Positions 11,304 to 20,590 of a stretch of DNA of 64,000 nucleotides are shown here, in pieces. The position numbers and the translations under genes were made by a program. Source of the stretch: Teratosphaeria epicoccoides (Eukaryota; Ascomycota; Dothideomycetes; Mycosphaerellales; Teratosphaeriaceae). The stretch covers positions 496,001-560,000 of the forward strand of contig JADDMT010000004.1 in the NCBI GenBank assembly GCA_021401465.1, read 5' to 3'. The notes under the pieces were generated by a model. The model saw only the letters and a program-made list of their open reading frames with translations, searched no databases and was not told where the DNA came from. How positions within the stretch are numbered: the first letter of the stretch is position 1; each line of letters starts with the position of its first letter.

Positions 11304-12170
11304 TCACACAAACGTCAATGGTTCAGCAATCGCGGTAGCCGTCCTGAAGTACAGCTCCGAGCATGCCTGCTCAATGACGTCCACCACCCTCCACGCCGCC
11401 TTCAACAGTACATTCACGCCCGCCGGACCCCCTCGATACACCGACTCCGCACTGAACTCCTCAATCCTCGTGATCGACCAGCTCCAGAGGAAATGCAGCC
11501 GATCCGCCACCGCTCCATTCGACCAGTGCGCCGCCGTGTTGCTCCTCGGGAACGGCAGCGCTGGCACGCGGCCGTCCGGGCAGTCGGCCACCCGGCACAG
11601 CACGTGCCAGCTCAAGTCGCCACGATCGATATCCAGCTCCGCGAACCTGTGCGGCTGGTCGCGGAAGTACGCCCGCACGTTCTCCGTGTGATTCCGGTAG
11701 GAACGCAGCACCTTGTCCTCGTGGCCGTCCACCCGCGTCGTGCCGTAGAAGTAGCTGTGAGGTTGCCACTCGCCGCGTGCGACATGCCGGCGCATGCTCC
11801 GCAGCCAGGTCTCGTCGTCCTTGCGCAGGCTGAGCAGGAATTTGGCGTCCGGGTACCTTTCTGCCATTTCGCGGTACACAAAGGGCCAGGGCAGGTCTTC
11901 GAAGGCGTCGAAGTAGCGGGTTTGGTCGACCAGGGCGGCGTGGTCGCCATTGGCCCAGGCGTGCACGAGGTGCCGGCTGCGGATGTCTTTCCAGCCTAGG
12001 CGTTTGTAGCCGAGGAAGGCGAGGGCGTCGCCGATGGACGTTGTGCCGGTTTTGGAAAGGCCGATGACGAAGATTTTGGGTTTGAGGTTTTCTGCGGGCT
12101 GCGCGATCTGGTTTGCTGTGAAGAGGATGGCCGACAGCAGGATCGGCAGGATTGCCCAGAGATAGCGCAT
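11304..12170 (-). CDS. Sulfotransferase-like P-loop protein, membrane-anchored
   Basis: A single-exon 288-aa ORF. Residues about 4-22 form a hydrophobic signal-anchor, so a type II membrane topology is likely. It is followed by KIFVIGLSKTGTTSIGDAL (about 32-50), the 5'-phosphosulfate-binding loop of the sulfotransferase fold (GLSKTGTTS). Later blocks FEDLPWPFVYREMAERYPDA, KFLLSLRKDDETWLRSM and the Asn/His-rich region resemble the fungal Sulfotransf_4 group often misannotated as NAD-dependent epimerases. These proteins are expected to transfer sulfate from PAPS, but substrates of the fungal members are mostly unknown. A long plus-strand ORF across the same interval is an antisense shadow. Confidence 0.75.
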   Translation of the reverse strand: MRYLWAILPILLSAILFTANQIAQPAENLKPKIFVIGLSKTGTTSIGDALAFLGYKRLGWKDIRSRHLVHAWANGDHAALVDQTRYFDAFEDLPWPFVYREMAERYPDAKFLLSLRKDDETWLRSMRRHVARGEWQPHSYFYGTTRVDGHEDKVLRSYRNHTENVRAYFRDQPHRFAELDIDRGDLSWHVLCRVADCPDGRVPALPFPRSNTAAHWSNGAVADRLHFLWSWSITRIEEFSAESVYRGGPAGVNVLLKAAWRVVDVIEQACSELYFRTATAIAEPLTFV

Positions 12171-12917
12171 TGTTGCTTGCTGGCCGCGCTGCGTGAGTTG
12201 GGGGAGGCACAGAGTTGAGGTGAACGAGCGCGGCGGACCACTCTGAAACTCGGCCGGGTGCGGTGAACCTACGCGTAACAGAGGGTCATAGCGGTGGTAA
12301 CCAACCGTTTTTTTGCCAATACCGAGACGCCGAGATGAAGATGTATCCCGTCAGGAGCAAGACACATGATCGTGTTTAGCAAGATTCTCGACAGTCGCTA
12401 CATACTCACGCGCATTGATGTGAAGCACTGATTGGCTGCTCCCGGATGGTCGGTCGGGGATGCCGGCTGCGGGAAAAAGCTTCAGCATCACGTTTCTCCG
12501 ACAAATCAGACACGACTGCTGGATCCAGAAGATGCAAGGTGAGGTTAAGAGACTTATATATCAGTGCACAATGCCATCTCCTGGCAGACATACGCCGCCT
12601 GACTTCAACGCTGAACTCTGTGAGCAAGCTGGCTTCAGCAAACACGGCGATTGGCTTGAGAAGACACTGATGAGGATCATGAACAACCTCGAATTGCTAT
12701 TGAGGACCAACAGCCAGACTTGGAATTGCCGGCAAATCCGAGGACAGCACTAGACAGAGCATGCCCGCCAGTCAATCCGTCGTAGACAGAATAACTCGAA
12801 TTCAAATCTTGAATACCCAGGAGTCATCCCTGCCCTGATCACTCAAGCAGTCGATCGCTCACGCGCCGACTCCATATCGCCTCTCATGCCAGCCTTACTC
12901 GTCGTACTCGCTGCTTT
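12171..12917. other. Intergenic, sulfotransferase-like to monooxygenase
   Basis: No gene is supported. It contains the promoter of the sulfotransferase-like gene and the 3' end of the monooxygenase gene. Short plus-strand ORFs at 12446-12753 overlap one another and look fortuitous. Confidence 0.5.
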
Positions 12918-14594
12918 CTATGCCTGCTTCAGCTCCTGAACTTCCATATTCGCCTTCTCGATCGCTTCCCTCGCTCCAGGCCACGTCTTGCGTCCTCTGC
13001 CCGTCGCGAACAGTCGCAGCACATGTGGACTCTCCACGCCATCCATCAACAAGTCATACAACTCCAGGTCCGTACGCCGCAAGTTTCTCGCCCCTCCGAT
13101 ATGCTCATTACCATAATTACCATCTGCTGCAGTGTTGCTCAAGTTGTCAAACACGCCGGTCCCTGCGATCTCTTGCATCCACATGTCATGCTCGATGGTC
13201 GTGATCAACCCTGTGTGCTGGACGGGACCTTTGTGGAGCTCAGACACGAGCCAATCGTAGTGTGTATTGCACCATGCCTCCATTTCAGCAGACGAAGGCA
13301 GTGCAGACTTTCCACTCCATATCTGCGCAAGTGCCATTGTGACGAGATCGTAAAGGTAGAATGCTGGGCGATTGTAAATGGCATGTCCCAGAAACGCGAG
13401 GCTGTGAGGTGATTGGAGGGAGAGGAAATTGCGGTAGAGACGCAGATATGCGTTTTGACGACGATAATGGGGTGCTTCGAAGTACGCTGAGAAGTTATCG
13501 GGTGCCAGAACTGGGTTTCCTGGATCGTGCGTGGGCTGTACAAGCCCGGACGTCGTGAATGTGCTACCAGTGCAGCAGATGATAGACTCGACGTCCATCA
13601 GCTGCTTCTTATCTATCAATGTGATGGCGCGCGGCCCCGAGATGTGGGCGATGGGCATGACCGATTCCACAGACCCATCAAGAAGGTCTGTGCCCAGCAT
13701 ATCCGAAAGGAATGGCAAAGTCGATACCATCGACGGTGTTGCACGTTCGTTTCCGAATGCTGCACTAGTCGTCAGGCCCGGCCATTTCTGCTCCCTCAGT
13801 GCCTTAAACATCTCCTGTGTCAAGAGAGCCGACTGCTCAGCATCCTCTGCAGCCAGTCGCGCACCCTGCAATTTTTGTCGCCACGAGGAAAGATGATCCA
13901 GGGCGTTCGCGCCCACCGTCAGTGGTAGAACATTTGGTGTGCGTGTGTGGCTGACGTAGATTTTTTTCGCGCCGGACTCTATGAGAGAGCGTATGACATC
14001 CGCCGCTGTAGCTGAAACACCGACAACGAGGATAGTCTTACCCTCGTACCCAACCAAATTCTTGACTTGCTGAGAATGGACGATGGAACCTGCGAAGTGT
14101 TCCGAGCCTTTCAAGGATGGCGGAGTCGGCCTAGAATTTGCACCCGTGGCTATGACAAGGCGGTCAAAGCATTGCCGTGTTGGTAGAGTTTCCGCGTCGT
14201 CGATGGGCTGGGTGGTGATGATCCACTTCCTCTTTTCCTCATCTCTGCATACACGTAGCACGATCGTAGAGAGCTGGATATTTCGGTACAAGTCAAAGTG
14301 CCTAGCGTATGACTCGAGATACTCCTGCTGTTCCTTGGCTGACGGGTGGAGCAAGACATGCTCCGCATAGGGGAAGTCCGAGTAACAGGAGTGCTGCTTG
14401 GAGACAATCGCTCTGGTTCCAGGAAATACTGAAGTTTGCGTTGCATCTTCTGTCGCATGCCACAGCCCTCCAACATAGCTGTTGCGCTCGAAAGTGCTGA
14501 CCTCGAAGCCTTCCTCGATCAAGTTTTTGGTAGCGACCAGGCCGAGAGCGCCCGCGCCGACGATGGCAACAGTCTTTCCTAGACCGTGGGACAT
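12918..14594 (-). CDS. Flavin-containing monooxygenase
   Basis: An intronless 558-aa ORF. The N-terminus carries the FAD-binding Rossmann motif VAIVGAGALGL (GxGxxG at about 13-18), followed by FERNSYVGGLWH. At about 167-177 is FAGSIVHSQQV, which fits the FMO/BVMO-type fingerprint FxGxxxHxxx. A second dinucleotide site, LVVGVSATAADV (about 189-200), should bind NADPH, although the usual GxGxS is GVSAT here. Length and motif order fit fungal N-hydroxylating or FMO-like enzymes that insert one oxygen atom into N- or S-containing substrates. The substrate cannot be inferred and no biosynthetic cluster surrounds it; the neighbouring sulfotransferase-like gene on the same strand may or may not be related in function. 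Confidence 0.85.
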   Translation of the reverse strand: MSHGLGKTVAIVGAGALGLVATKNLIEEGFEVSTFERNSYVGGLWHATEDATQTSVFPGTRAIVSKQHSCYSDFPYAEHVLLHPSAKEQQEYLESYARHFDLYRNIQLSTIVLRVCRDEEKRKWIITTQPIDDAETLPTRQCFDRLVIATGANSRPTPPSLKGSEHFAGSIVHSQQVKNLVGYEGKTILVVGVSATAADVIRSLIESGAKKIYVSHTRTPNVLPLTVGANALDHLSSWRQKLQGARLAAEDAEQSALLTQEMFKALREQKWPGLTTSAAFGNERATPSMVSTLPFLSDMLGTDLLDGSVESVMPIAHISGPRAITLIDKKQLMDVESIICCTGSTFTTSGLVQPTHDPGNPVLAPDNFSAYFEAPHYRRQNAYLRLYRNFLSLQSPHSLAFLGHAIYNRPAFYLYDLVTMALAQIWSGKSALPSSAEMEAWCNTHYDWLVSELHKGPVQHTGLITTIEHDMWMQEIAGTGVFDNLSNTAADGNYGNEHIGGARNLRRTDLELYDLLMDGVESPHVLRLFATGRGRKTWPGAREAIEKANMEVQELKQA

Positions 14595-15986
14595 GTCGTG
14601 TTCATTTAATTCGATGTTGTTACATCTGGTAGTCTTTGGCGAAGCTCTGCTGAGCCGGAAGTTCTTTGACAGTGTGTTGTCTGAGAGAGTGCTTGTTTGG
14701 CTTCCGAATTGGTGATTATAGTGAACAGAACTGTTGTACTTTCGCGAACTGGAGCCGCTTGTGAGAGTGTGTCACAAGCTTCGCGTCCATACATGTATCA
14801 GCAGTGACTAAGAACCATTACACGTGCACGTCAAAGCTCGCGACACTCACATAGAGTTTCACTGCAGATTCGGGCGAAGAATTGCATGTCTCCTTTCCAA
14901 AACGTCGAAGGTCACAATAGTGCCACAGACTCACACGCAGCTGCTTCTTGAGATGGTGAGCACAGCATTGTCAGCCCGGACACCAAGCCTTGAACCATAC
15001 GGCACCAGCCATCCTGGAACAATCAAATGCTGCTTTTTGGGTGTTGAACCCCATTCGCTGTACATGCTGGAGTTGAGGAATCGCATGTGCCCCCTCGTTG
15101 TACGCGCATGTGGATGCTGTGGCCTGCGGCATCTGCAGTCTGTCAGTCTCATCAGGCGAGGACGTGCAAGATGTGTCAATGCTGAAGAATAGAAGAGATG
15201 ATGGGGTCTACCTACAACCGGGCACACCCAGTCAGTGGGTCAGTAGCCACGAAATAACAGTTCCAAGTATGAAGAGTGGAGTCTCTTTGCTCTCCTGCCG
15301 GATCCGGCCGCCATGAACACGTCGACTCGGCCGCCGATCTCAAATGATACAAAACATTCGGACGCAACGGGACAGTCGTGGTATCTTGGCGCGTGATAAC
15401 AATGGAGGAAGGAGCAGAGAACGCTGGAGCGAAATGCATCTTGCCAAGCCTCGGAACTTGCCGCTACCGAGCACGATGGATGGGCCGGGGTGTACCGACA
15501 CATCAAATTATTGGAGCAAATGTCGAACGGTCAATTGATGATCTGTACTGTCATCGTAGCTATTGTCTACACATATGAACATTCAAACGCAAGAGCAGCG
15601 GCAGGTATCTGGCGAAACAAAGTGGGTCATCGTTCGAATTTGTGAGTCGCATGCACATTGCGCACATGCTGCTTCCTCCCCTTCCAGACTCCATCGAGCG
15701 CCATGCGAAAGCTTGGGTGTACGAAATATCGAAAAGCCAGCAAGGCCGCTGGAACGCTATCAATCTGTCAGGCTCTTGCCGTCGTGATGGGTCGCTTCAA
15801 AGTGTCGAAAAGTGTGATATAACGTCGTTCCTGCACAATGTTGTCACCGTCCTCTTCGTGGATCATCTCGCAAACTATCCCATCCTCATGTGCGAGCGCA
15901 AAGCCAAAAGGCAAGATAAGCAAAGGGGTATATGTCGAGAACAGCAAGCTGTAGCCTCGGCTTGGGGCCAACCAAAATAGATGATA
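14595..15986. other. Intergenic, monooxygenase to TeaR-like gene
   Basis: No supportable gene in about 1.4 kb. Overlapping ORFs of 60-120 codons occur on both strands (for example 14931-15227 on - and 14824-15192 on +) but none has a recognisable domain, signal peptide with ATG, or convincing splice structure. Confidence 0.45.
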
Positions 15987-17708
15987 TTACATCATAACGC
16001 AACAGCATCCCTTCTTTGGTTGGGGCAGATCTTTCTCGTCGTAATCTGGGATTCGCGGCGTCGCATTGAGCGGCTGCGCACTTGGATTGGTCGAATGGTT
16101 GGATTGCGCGGCGCTCATCACTGATGACCTGAATGGCGTGGACGGAATGGTTGGCGTGATTTTGTATGCACCGCTGGTGCCTGGTCTGGATGGTGAACTG
16201 CCTGCTTCGCTCTTGTTCGCTGACGAGAGCGGCCAAGCCGATGGATTGACTAGCTGTGTATTAATCGATGACAGGTCGCCATTCACATGCCGTTGCTCTG
16301 TGTCGAAATTCCAGCTCGCGTTCTCATCCAGCTTAAGGATGGGTGGTGTAGTGGTGTTCTTGCGCTGCTTGAATGGCTCGTCGTTCAATAGATTGAAATC
16401 GCGATCGTAGACTGTGCCGGTCTTGCCTTCTCTCTCCCATTGCTCCTGCATAATGCGTTTCGCATGTGTCGGCAACATCTGTTGATCAGGCGGAGTCCGC
16501 GGGTCAGGCTTGTACATCGTCGACGCCCATGGCGGATCGCCTTCAGGTGCCGGATGATTGCCGATCGATGGTCGCTTTTTATGACCAGAGCTCGACGTCG
16601 GTCTTTGTGTAGCAGCAGAAACATTGCGGGGTGCTAGAACCTTGCCCGAAGAGCCGGGCCGACCATTCGCGGTCACTGAAGTCTTGCGGATGTTCGATGT
16701 GGCATTAGATGACATCCGTGACTTCGGGGGTGAATTCTCTATCGAACGGAGATGCGAGCTCGCAGGTGCACCAGCGGCGTCTTCAAATTCGTCCAACAAT
16801 ACCTGGCTACCAACGCTGCCGCTTCTCGCCCTTTTCGCATACTGCAGCTCATCCCAGCCACCACTGCCCCACCCGCCGCTTCCGTTCCTGCTCCGTGGCA
16901 GAGGCGAGTCTCTTCCTACTACGGTCTGTGGGAGAGGCAGCGGGCTTGCCCTTGATATCGGTATCCGGGATGTGCTCGGTCTGACCACATGTTGCTTATT
17001 GAGCTGTTGCTCCATGGCAAGCTCTTCAGGTGTGCGGATCTCAGATTCGGTGGCCGGATCAAAAGCGCGGTCTTCTTCCTCCTCGGCAGGTATCGTCGAG
17101 ACACGCTTGTAGTCGTCGAAGCTAGAGTATTTCGGAATCTGATGATGATGCGCCTGGAAGTCCTGCTGCTGCAAGCTCTCTTCGACATCCTCATTCCTCC
17201 TATCCTCGCTGACCGCTCTCCGCGCACCAGACCTGCTCTGACTGTGGCTGTTCCTGCCACTCGCACCAGGACCAGCGCTCATAGAGCGTCGTGATGAACG
17301 CACATGTATGCCCGCCTCTTCCATCTCCTGGATCTCGATCTGGGCAAGCTTGTCGCGGTGTATCCATTTGGAGTCGTCCACCTTACCCTCCTGCACGGCA
17401 GCGATCTTCTCGTCAGGCTTGCCGGTCCTCAATGCCTTCTTGGACTTCTTGCGCGTGGCCACAGAGCTTGTTGTCCGTACGCTGCCTCGCCTCGAGCCTG
17501 CCGCCGCCTCCGAATCAGACATGACGCCGTAGTCACTTGGTCTTCGCTGTGATGTACTCCTGCTGCGAGTGCGGGCGACCGTTGGCTGCTGCTGCGGCTG
17601 CTGTTGCTGCGTCTTCCACGTATCCATTCGCACCGGCTGCGAGAAGCCAGTCGTCTCGTCAAGGGGGACGGCATAGGCCCAGCTCCCATTAACAGTTGTG
17701 GTCGCCAT
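15987..17708 (-). CDS. TeaR-like prenylated cortical protein
   Basis: A single-exon 573-aa ORF, mostly low complexity and probably disordered (Ser, Arg, Gln, Pro). Its C-terminus is KKGCCCVMM: a CaaX box (CVMM, Met at X favouring farnesylation) preceded by two further cysteines that could be palmitoylated. Conserved-looking islands are the N-terminal NGSWAYAVP..., KVDDSKWIHRDKLAQIEIQEMEEAGI and PTHAKRIMQEQWEREGKTGTVYDRDFNLLND. This architecture matches the Aspergillus TeaR/S. pombe Mod5 type, a prenylated plasma-membrane anchor that holds the kelch protein TeaA/Tea1 at growing hyphal tips. The identity rests on memory of that family's layout and CaaX end rather than on alignment, so a different CaaX protein remains possible. 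Confidence 0.55.
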   Translation of the reverse strand: MATTTVNGSWAYAVPLDETTGFSQPVRMDTWKTQQQQPQQQPTVARTRSRSTSQRRPSDYGVMSDSEAAAGSRRGSVRTTSSVATRKKSKKALRTGKPDEKIAAVQEGKVDDSKWIHRDKLAQIEIQEMEEAGIHVRSSRRSMSAGPGASGRNSHSQSRSGARRAVSEDRRNEDVEESLQQQDFQAHHHQIPKYSSFDDYKRVSTIPAEEEEDRAFDPATESEIRTPEELAMEQQLNKQHVVRPSTSRIPISRASPLPLPQTVVGRDSPLPRSRNGSGGWGSGGWDELQYAKRARSGSVGSQVLLDEFEDAAGAPASSHLRSIENSPPKSRMSSNATSNIRKTSVTANGRPGSSGKVLAPRNVSAATQRPTSSSGHKKRPSIGNHPAPEGDPPWASTMYKPDPRTPPDQQMLPTHAKRIMQEQWEREGKTGTVYDRDFNLLNDEPFKQRKNTTTPPILKLDENASWNFDTEQRHVNGDLSSINTQLVNPSAWPLSSANKSEAGSSPSRPGTSGAYKITPTIPSTPFRSSVMSAAQSNHSTNPSAQPLNATPRIPDYDEKDLPQPKKGCCCVMM

Positions 17709-19249
17709 GAAGGCGGTGACAAGAGGACTATTCTCCCCTCCCCCTCCTGCAGACGGAACTCAAGGTTTGCCGTGCAGATCCCCGAGAGCTTCCAATCCGG
17801 CTGCGATGTTGAGGATGGTCTGGTCGTCGAAATCGCCTTCAAAGTGACAGACTCGACAAGTCAAGCGACGCTGCATCGCATCGTAAGAATGTCCCAATCA
17901 CGGCGTGTCGGAGGGAAGCGAACATGGAGTCTTAAGTCGAGCAACACCGAGATTATGCACGATCCGAATAGTTCTACCCCACATGTACCGGTCGCTCCTG
18001 CAGGCTGTATCACGACCGGGCTTCAGAACAATCGAGCGTGGAAGGAGCGAATGAATGAATGTTGCGAGAAGGACACTGTTGTTGTTGAGGATGCGGCGAA
18101 TGCAACGCACAGCAAACGCAGACGAGATCAACAATAATGGCTTGCGAAAGCCCCAAGCGCTGAATTCAGCCAGTTTTGCTAACTTTCCGGCTATGCCGTC
18201 TTGAGCCTGATCGGCTCTCACAGGGGACATGTCAATTTCCTGGCTGCTTCCTTCTCAACTCCTTGTTGGCGAAGAATCTCCATGCCTCTCCGCGTCCTGT
18301 CCGCCGCATCTGCCCGCAGCTGCTTATATGGAACCCTTGTACAGACCGCCGCTCTGGCTTTGATCCAGGTGCTCGGATCGGCCGTTGATTCCGACTCATG
18401 CAGCAACGCTTCGCTTCGTATCTGCTACTGTATTCCCCGTGCACCGTCATGCTGGCTTCAGGTACATGCTGCCAGACCCAGGAGGCATGGGGTACCCTCG
18501 CGCAGCCGCGGCGTCATTGCTGAGCATCTCTCTACCCATCTGCTGCGGCCTTCGCTAAGAACGTTCAATGTGGCGACAAGAGTTGTCTCACTGTGCTACT
18601 ACTGGTAGATCGGATAGCGAACGGCTGGCCGCTGGACCCCCAATCTTACTTCCGGCCCGAGGTCGTCTTGCTGCCCACGCGGGATGAGCGGGTCACAGTT
18701 GCCGGCCGTTGAGGTACCACGGACCTACATATGTAGTTGAGATTGTTGAGCGCCAGTCCACCCACCCAGTCCATGACCATGAGGCAGACATGGGGCGAAG
18801 GCACCACATGGCCATACCGTTGTGGCGCCTGCTACTGCCGTTATTAAAATGTCGACTCTCGCGCTCGGCAGGATCTGTTTGTGCCCGAAGCAGAGAGTGA
18901 ACCAAGCGGTCAGGTAGAGCCCAGCTGTTAAGCCTCAACCTAGTGCCTTCATTGATGGCTCTCTTCCTTTACAGGCCTCCTTTGTAAGCACAACGCATTG
19001 GTCATGTGAGAGCACGGCAAGGCGACGACGATTTTCGCGACATCACCGCATGCCATGAATCTTCTGGCTTGACAGAAGGAAGACAATGGGACGGAGTGAG
19101 TCAAGATTTCTTTCATTTGTCCAAGCCCGGCGATTGCTCTCTTTCAACAAATGATTCAGCCTGGCAGCGTACCACATACACTTATCCCTCCCCCGCCTTA
19201 CGCCCTGTGTAACCTGCCCTATGCACCATAAAAACGAGTCTGAACCGTC
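17709..19249. other. Intergenic, upstream of TeaR-like gene
   Basis: About 1.5 kb with no supportable gene. The end near 17709 should hold the promoter of the TeaR-like gene. A 135-codon ORF (18201-18608, +) and others overlap and have no features I can support. Confidence 0.45.
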
Positions 19250-19747
19250 ATGTGGAACAGCACGGATGTCGCCAACTTCACCTGCCGAAGCATTGGCATA
19301 TACCAGAATGACAAGACTTGCATGGTCACAGAATGGATGCTCATCTTGCACTACATAGGACTTTTCATAGTCCTGGTGCTATGTGTGGCCTGAAAGAGCT
19401 CGCCTGAGGCATTGCGAAAACCTCCACTTGTGTTTGGTTTTGAGAATGGGTGGTTCGACGGGTATAAGAGAGAGTGCAAGCAAGGGGGCGTGGATGGTGC
19501 CGCAAGCAACCACGATCGGGGCCCGCTTCAAAAGATCGTCCGTGAGAGTCTGGTCAGAGATGGTGCATCAGAAACTAGAGATGGTGGAAGTCGTAGCGCA
19601 GACGTTGACGTTGACGGCCGAAAAGCCGACAGCATCGGCGGGCCAGACCGAGGCGGTGGTGATAGCGACTTGGATGACATCGATGGTGGCAACATTAGCG
19701 AGGACATGAGCGAGGTCAGTCAAGATGCTAAGGTGCGGCCACTGTGA
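19250..19747 (+). pseudogene. Small membrane protein ORF interrupted by one in-frame TGA
   Basis: From the ATG at 19250 a 47-codon ORF reads as an N-glycosylatable head (NST, NFT), two cysteines, and a strongly hydrophobic segment (about residues 29-46), then stops at TGA 19391-19393. The same frame continues without another stop for 118 codons to 19747, encoding a charged, acidic tail (FENGWFDGYKREC..., many Asp/Gly). Head, membrane segment and tail together look like one single-pass protein. Either the TGA is a nonsense mutation, or a weak 69-nt in-frame intron (donor GTGCTA, acceptor GAG) removes it, or only the short form is made. A further coding-like acidic fragment follows at about 19845-19996 in another frame. 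No family is recognised. Confidence 0.35.
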
Positions 19748-19996
19748 AAGAAGGCTCGGAAACTCCATTGCCGACGATTCCGAATAGGGCACCAACGAAC
19801 ACGCCCAGGACCTCTAACCCGGGATAAGAGGGTGGTCGCAATGCGTTAAATCTGACGGCGAGGCGGCGCAGGCGTATGAATTAACTAATGGCGATAAGCC
19901 AGTAGCCAAGTTACGCAATAGCGACACCGAGCTTTCAGCCAATCAGGGCGATCGCGATTTTGCGGTAGAGGAGGTCGATGTGTCTGGTCGCAAATA

Positions 19997-20590
19997 GAAG
20001 CAGAATCGTGCAGCCACTGTCGACTGCGGTCATCCATCCAAACTGACGGCAGGCAAATCACAGCACATGGGAGCTTGAAATGCTAACGGCGAGGGTGGTG
20101 TTGAAATGGGGGGCTGCGCGCTTACTGCGCGGAAGTTGATTAGGAACATAATTCTTGTCCGTGGATGGGCCAAGCAGCATTGTGTATGTGGGAAGTGAAG
20201 TGCGGGTGAGTTGTGCCATATCTGGAAATCAGCGGCTCCTCCAAAAGTGGCAGCAAGTATTGCTGTACGTAAGTACGAATCCTCCATGCCCAGCGGTCCC
20301 ATCATTCGACCAGGACATGGCTGACTGCTACTTGACAGGTTGATTGCTTGGTGACAGATTGACTGCTTGTTGACACGACTTACCTGACTCATGATGCTGT
20401 TGACTCCTTGCAATTTCTAAATTATGAACGTCATCTGTTGACTCTCGGAATCAACCTGTTGACCGGTCAGTCGAGGACGGAATCACGGTCCATGCCTGGC
20501 ATGCTTTGCCGTCATTTGCCATGAGCCTTGTTGTGCACGTCGTCGTGCACTCCAACAGCATCTGCGGTGTGACCTTCGCAAGATTTGACA
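19997..20590. other. Upstream region of the 1407-aa gene, TTGAC-rich
   Basis: No gene is seen. Between about 20338 and 20470 at least five TTGAC words occur on the + strand within 135 bp, a clear local excess. The stretch probably contains the promoter of the gene starting at 20591. Confidence 0.5.
20385..20391 (+). promoter_or_regulatory. Possible Gcn4/CPC1-type site (TGACTCA)
   Basis: A perfect TGACTCA palindrome-type site lies about 200 bp upstream of the start of the 1407-aa gene. This sequence is bound by bZIP regulators of the Gcn4/CPC1 class. It may equally be a chance product of the TGAC-rich island it sits in. Confidence 0.2.

Noticed and set aside
11160..11999. 279-codon plus-strand ORF
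   Set aside because: Antisense to the sulfotransferase-like gene; Arg/His/Val-rich with no domain.
12918..14594. Secondary-metabolite cluster around the monooxygenase
   Set aside because: No polyketide synthase, NRPS, terpene cyclase, transporter or cluster regulator is nearby; the sulfotransferase-like neighbour alone is not enough.
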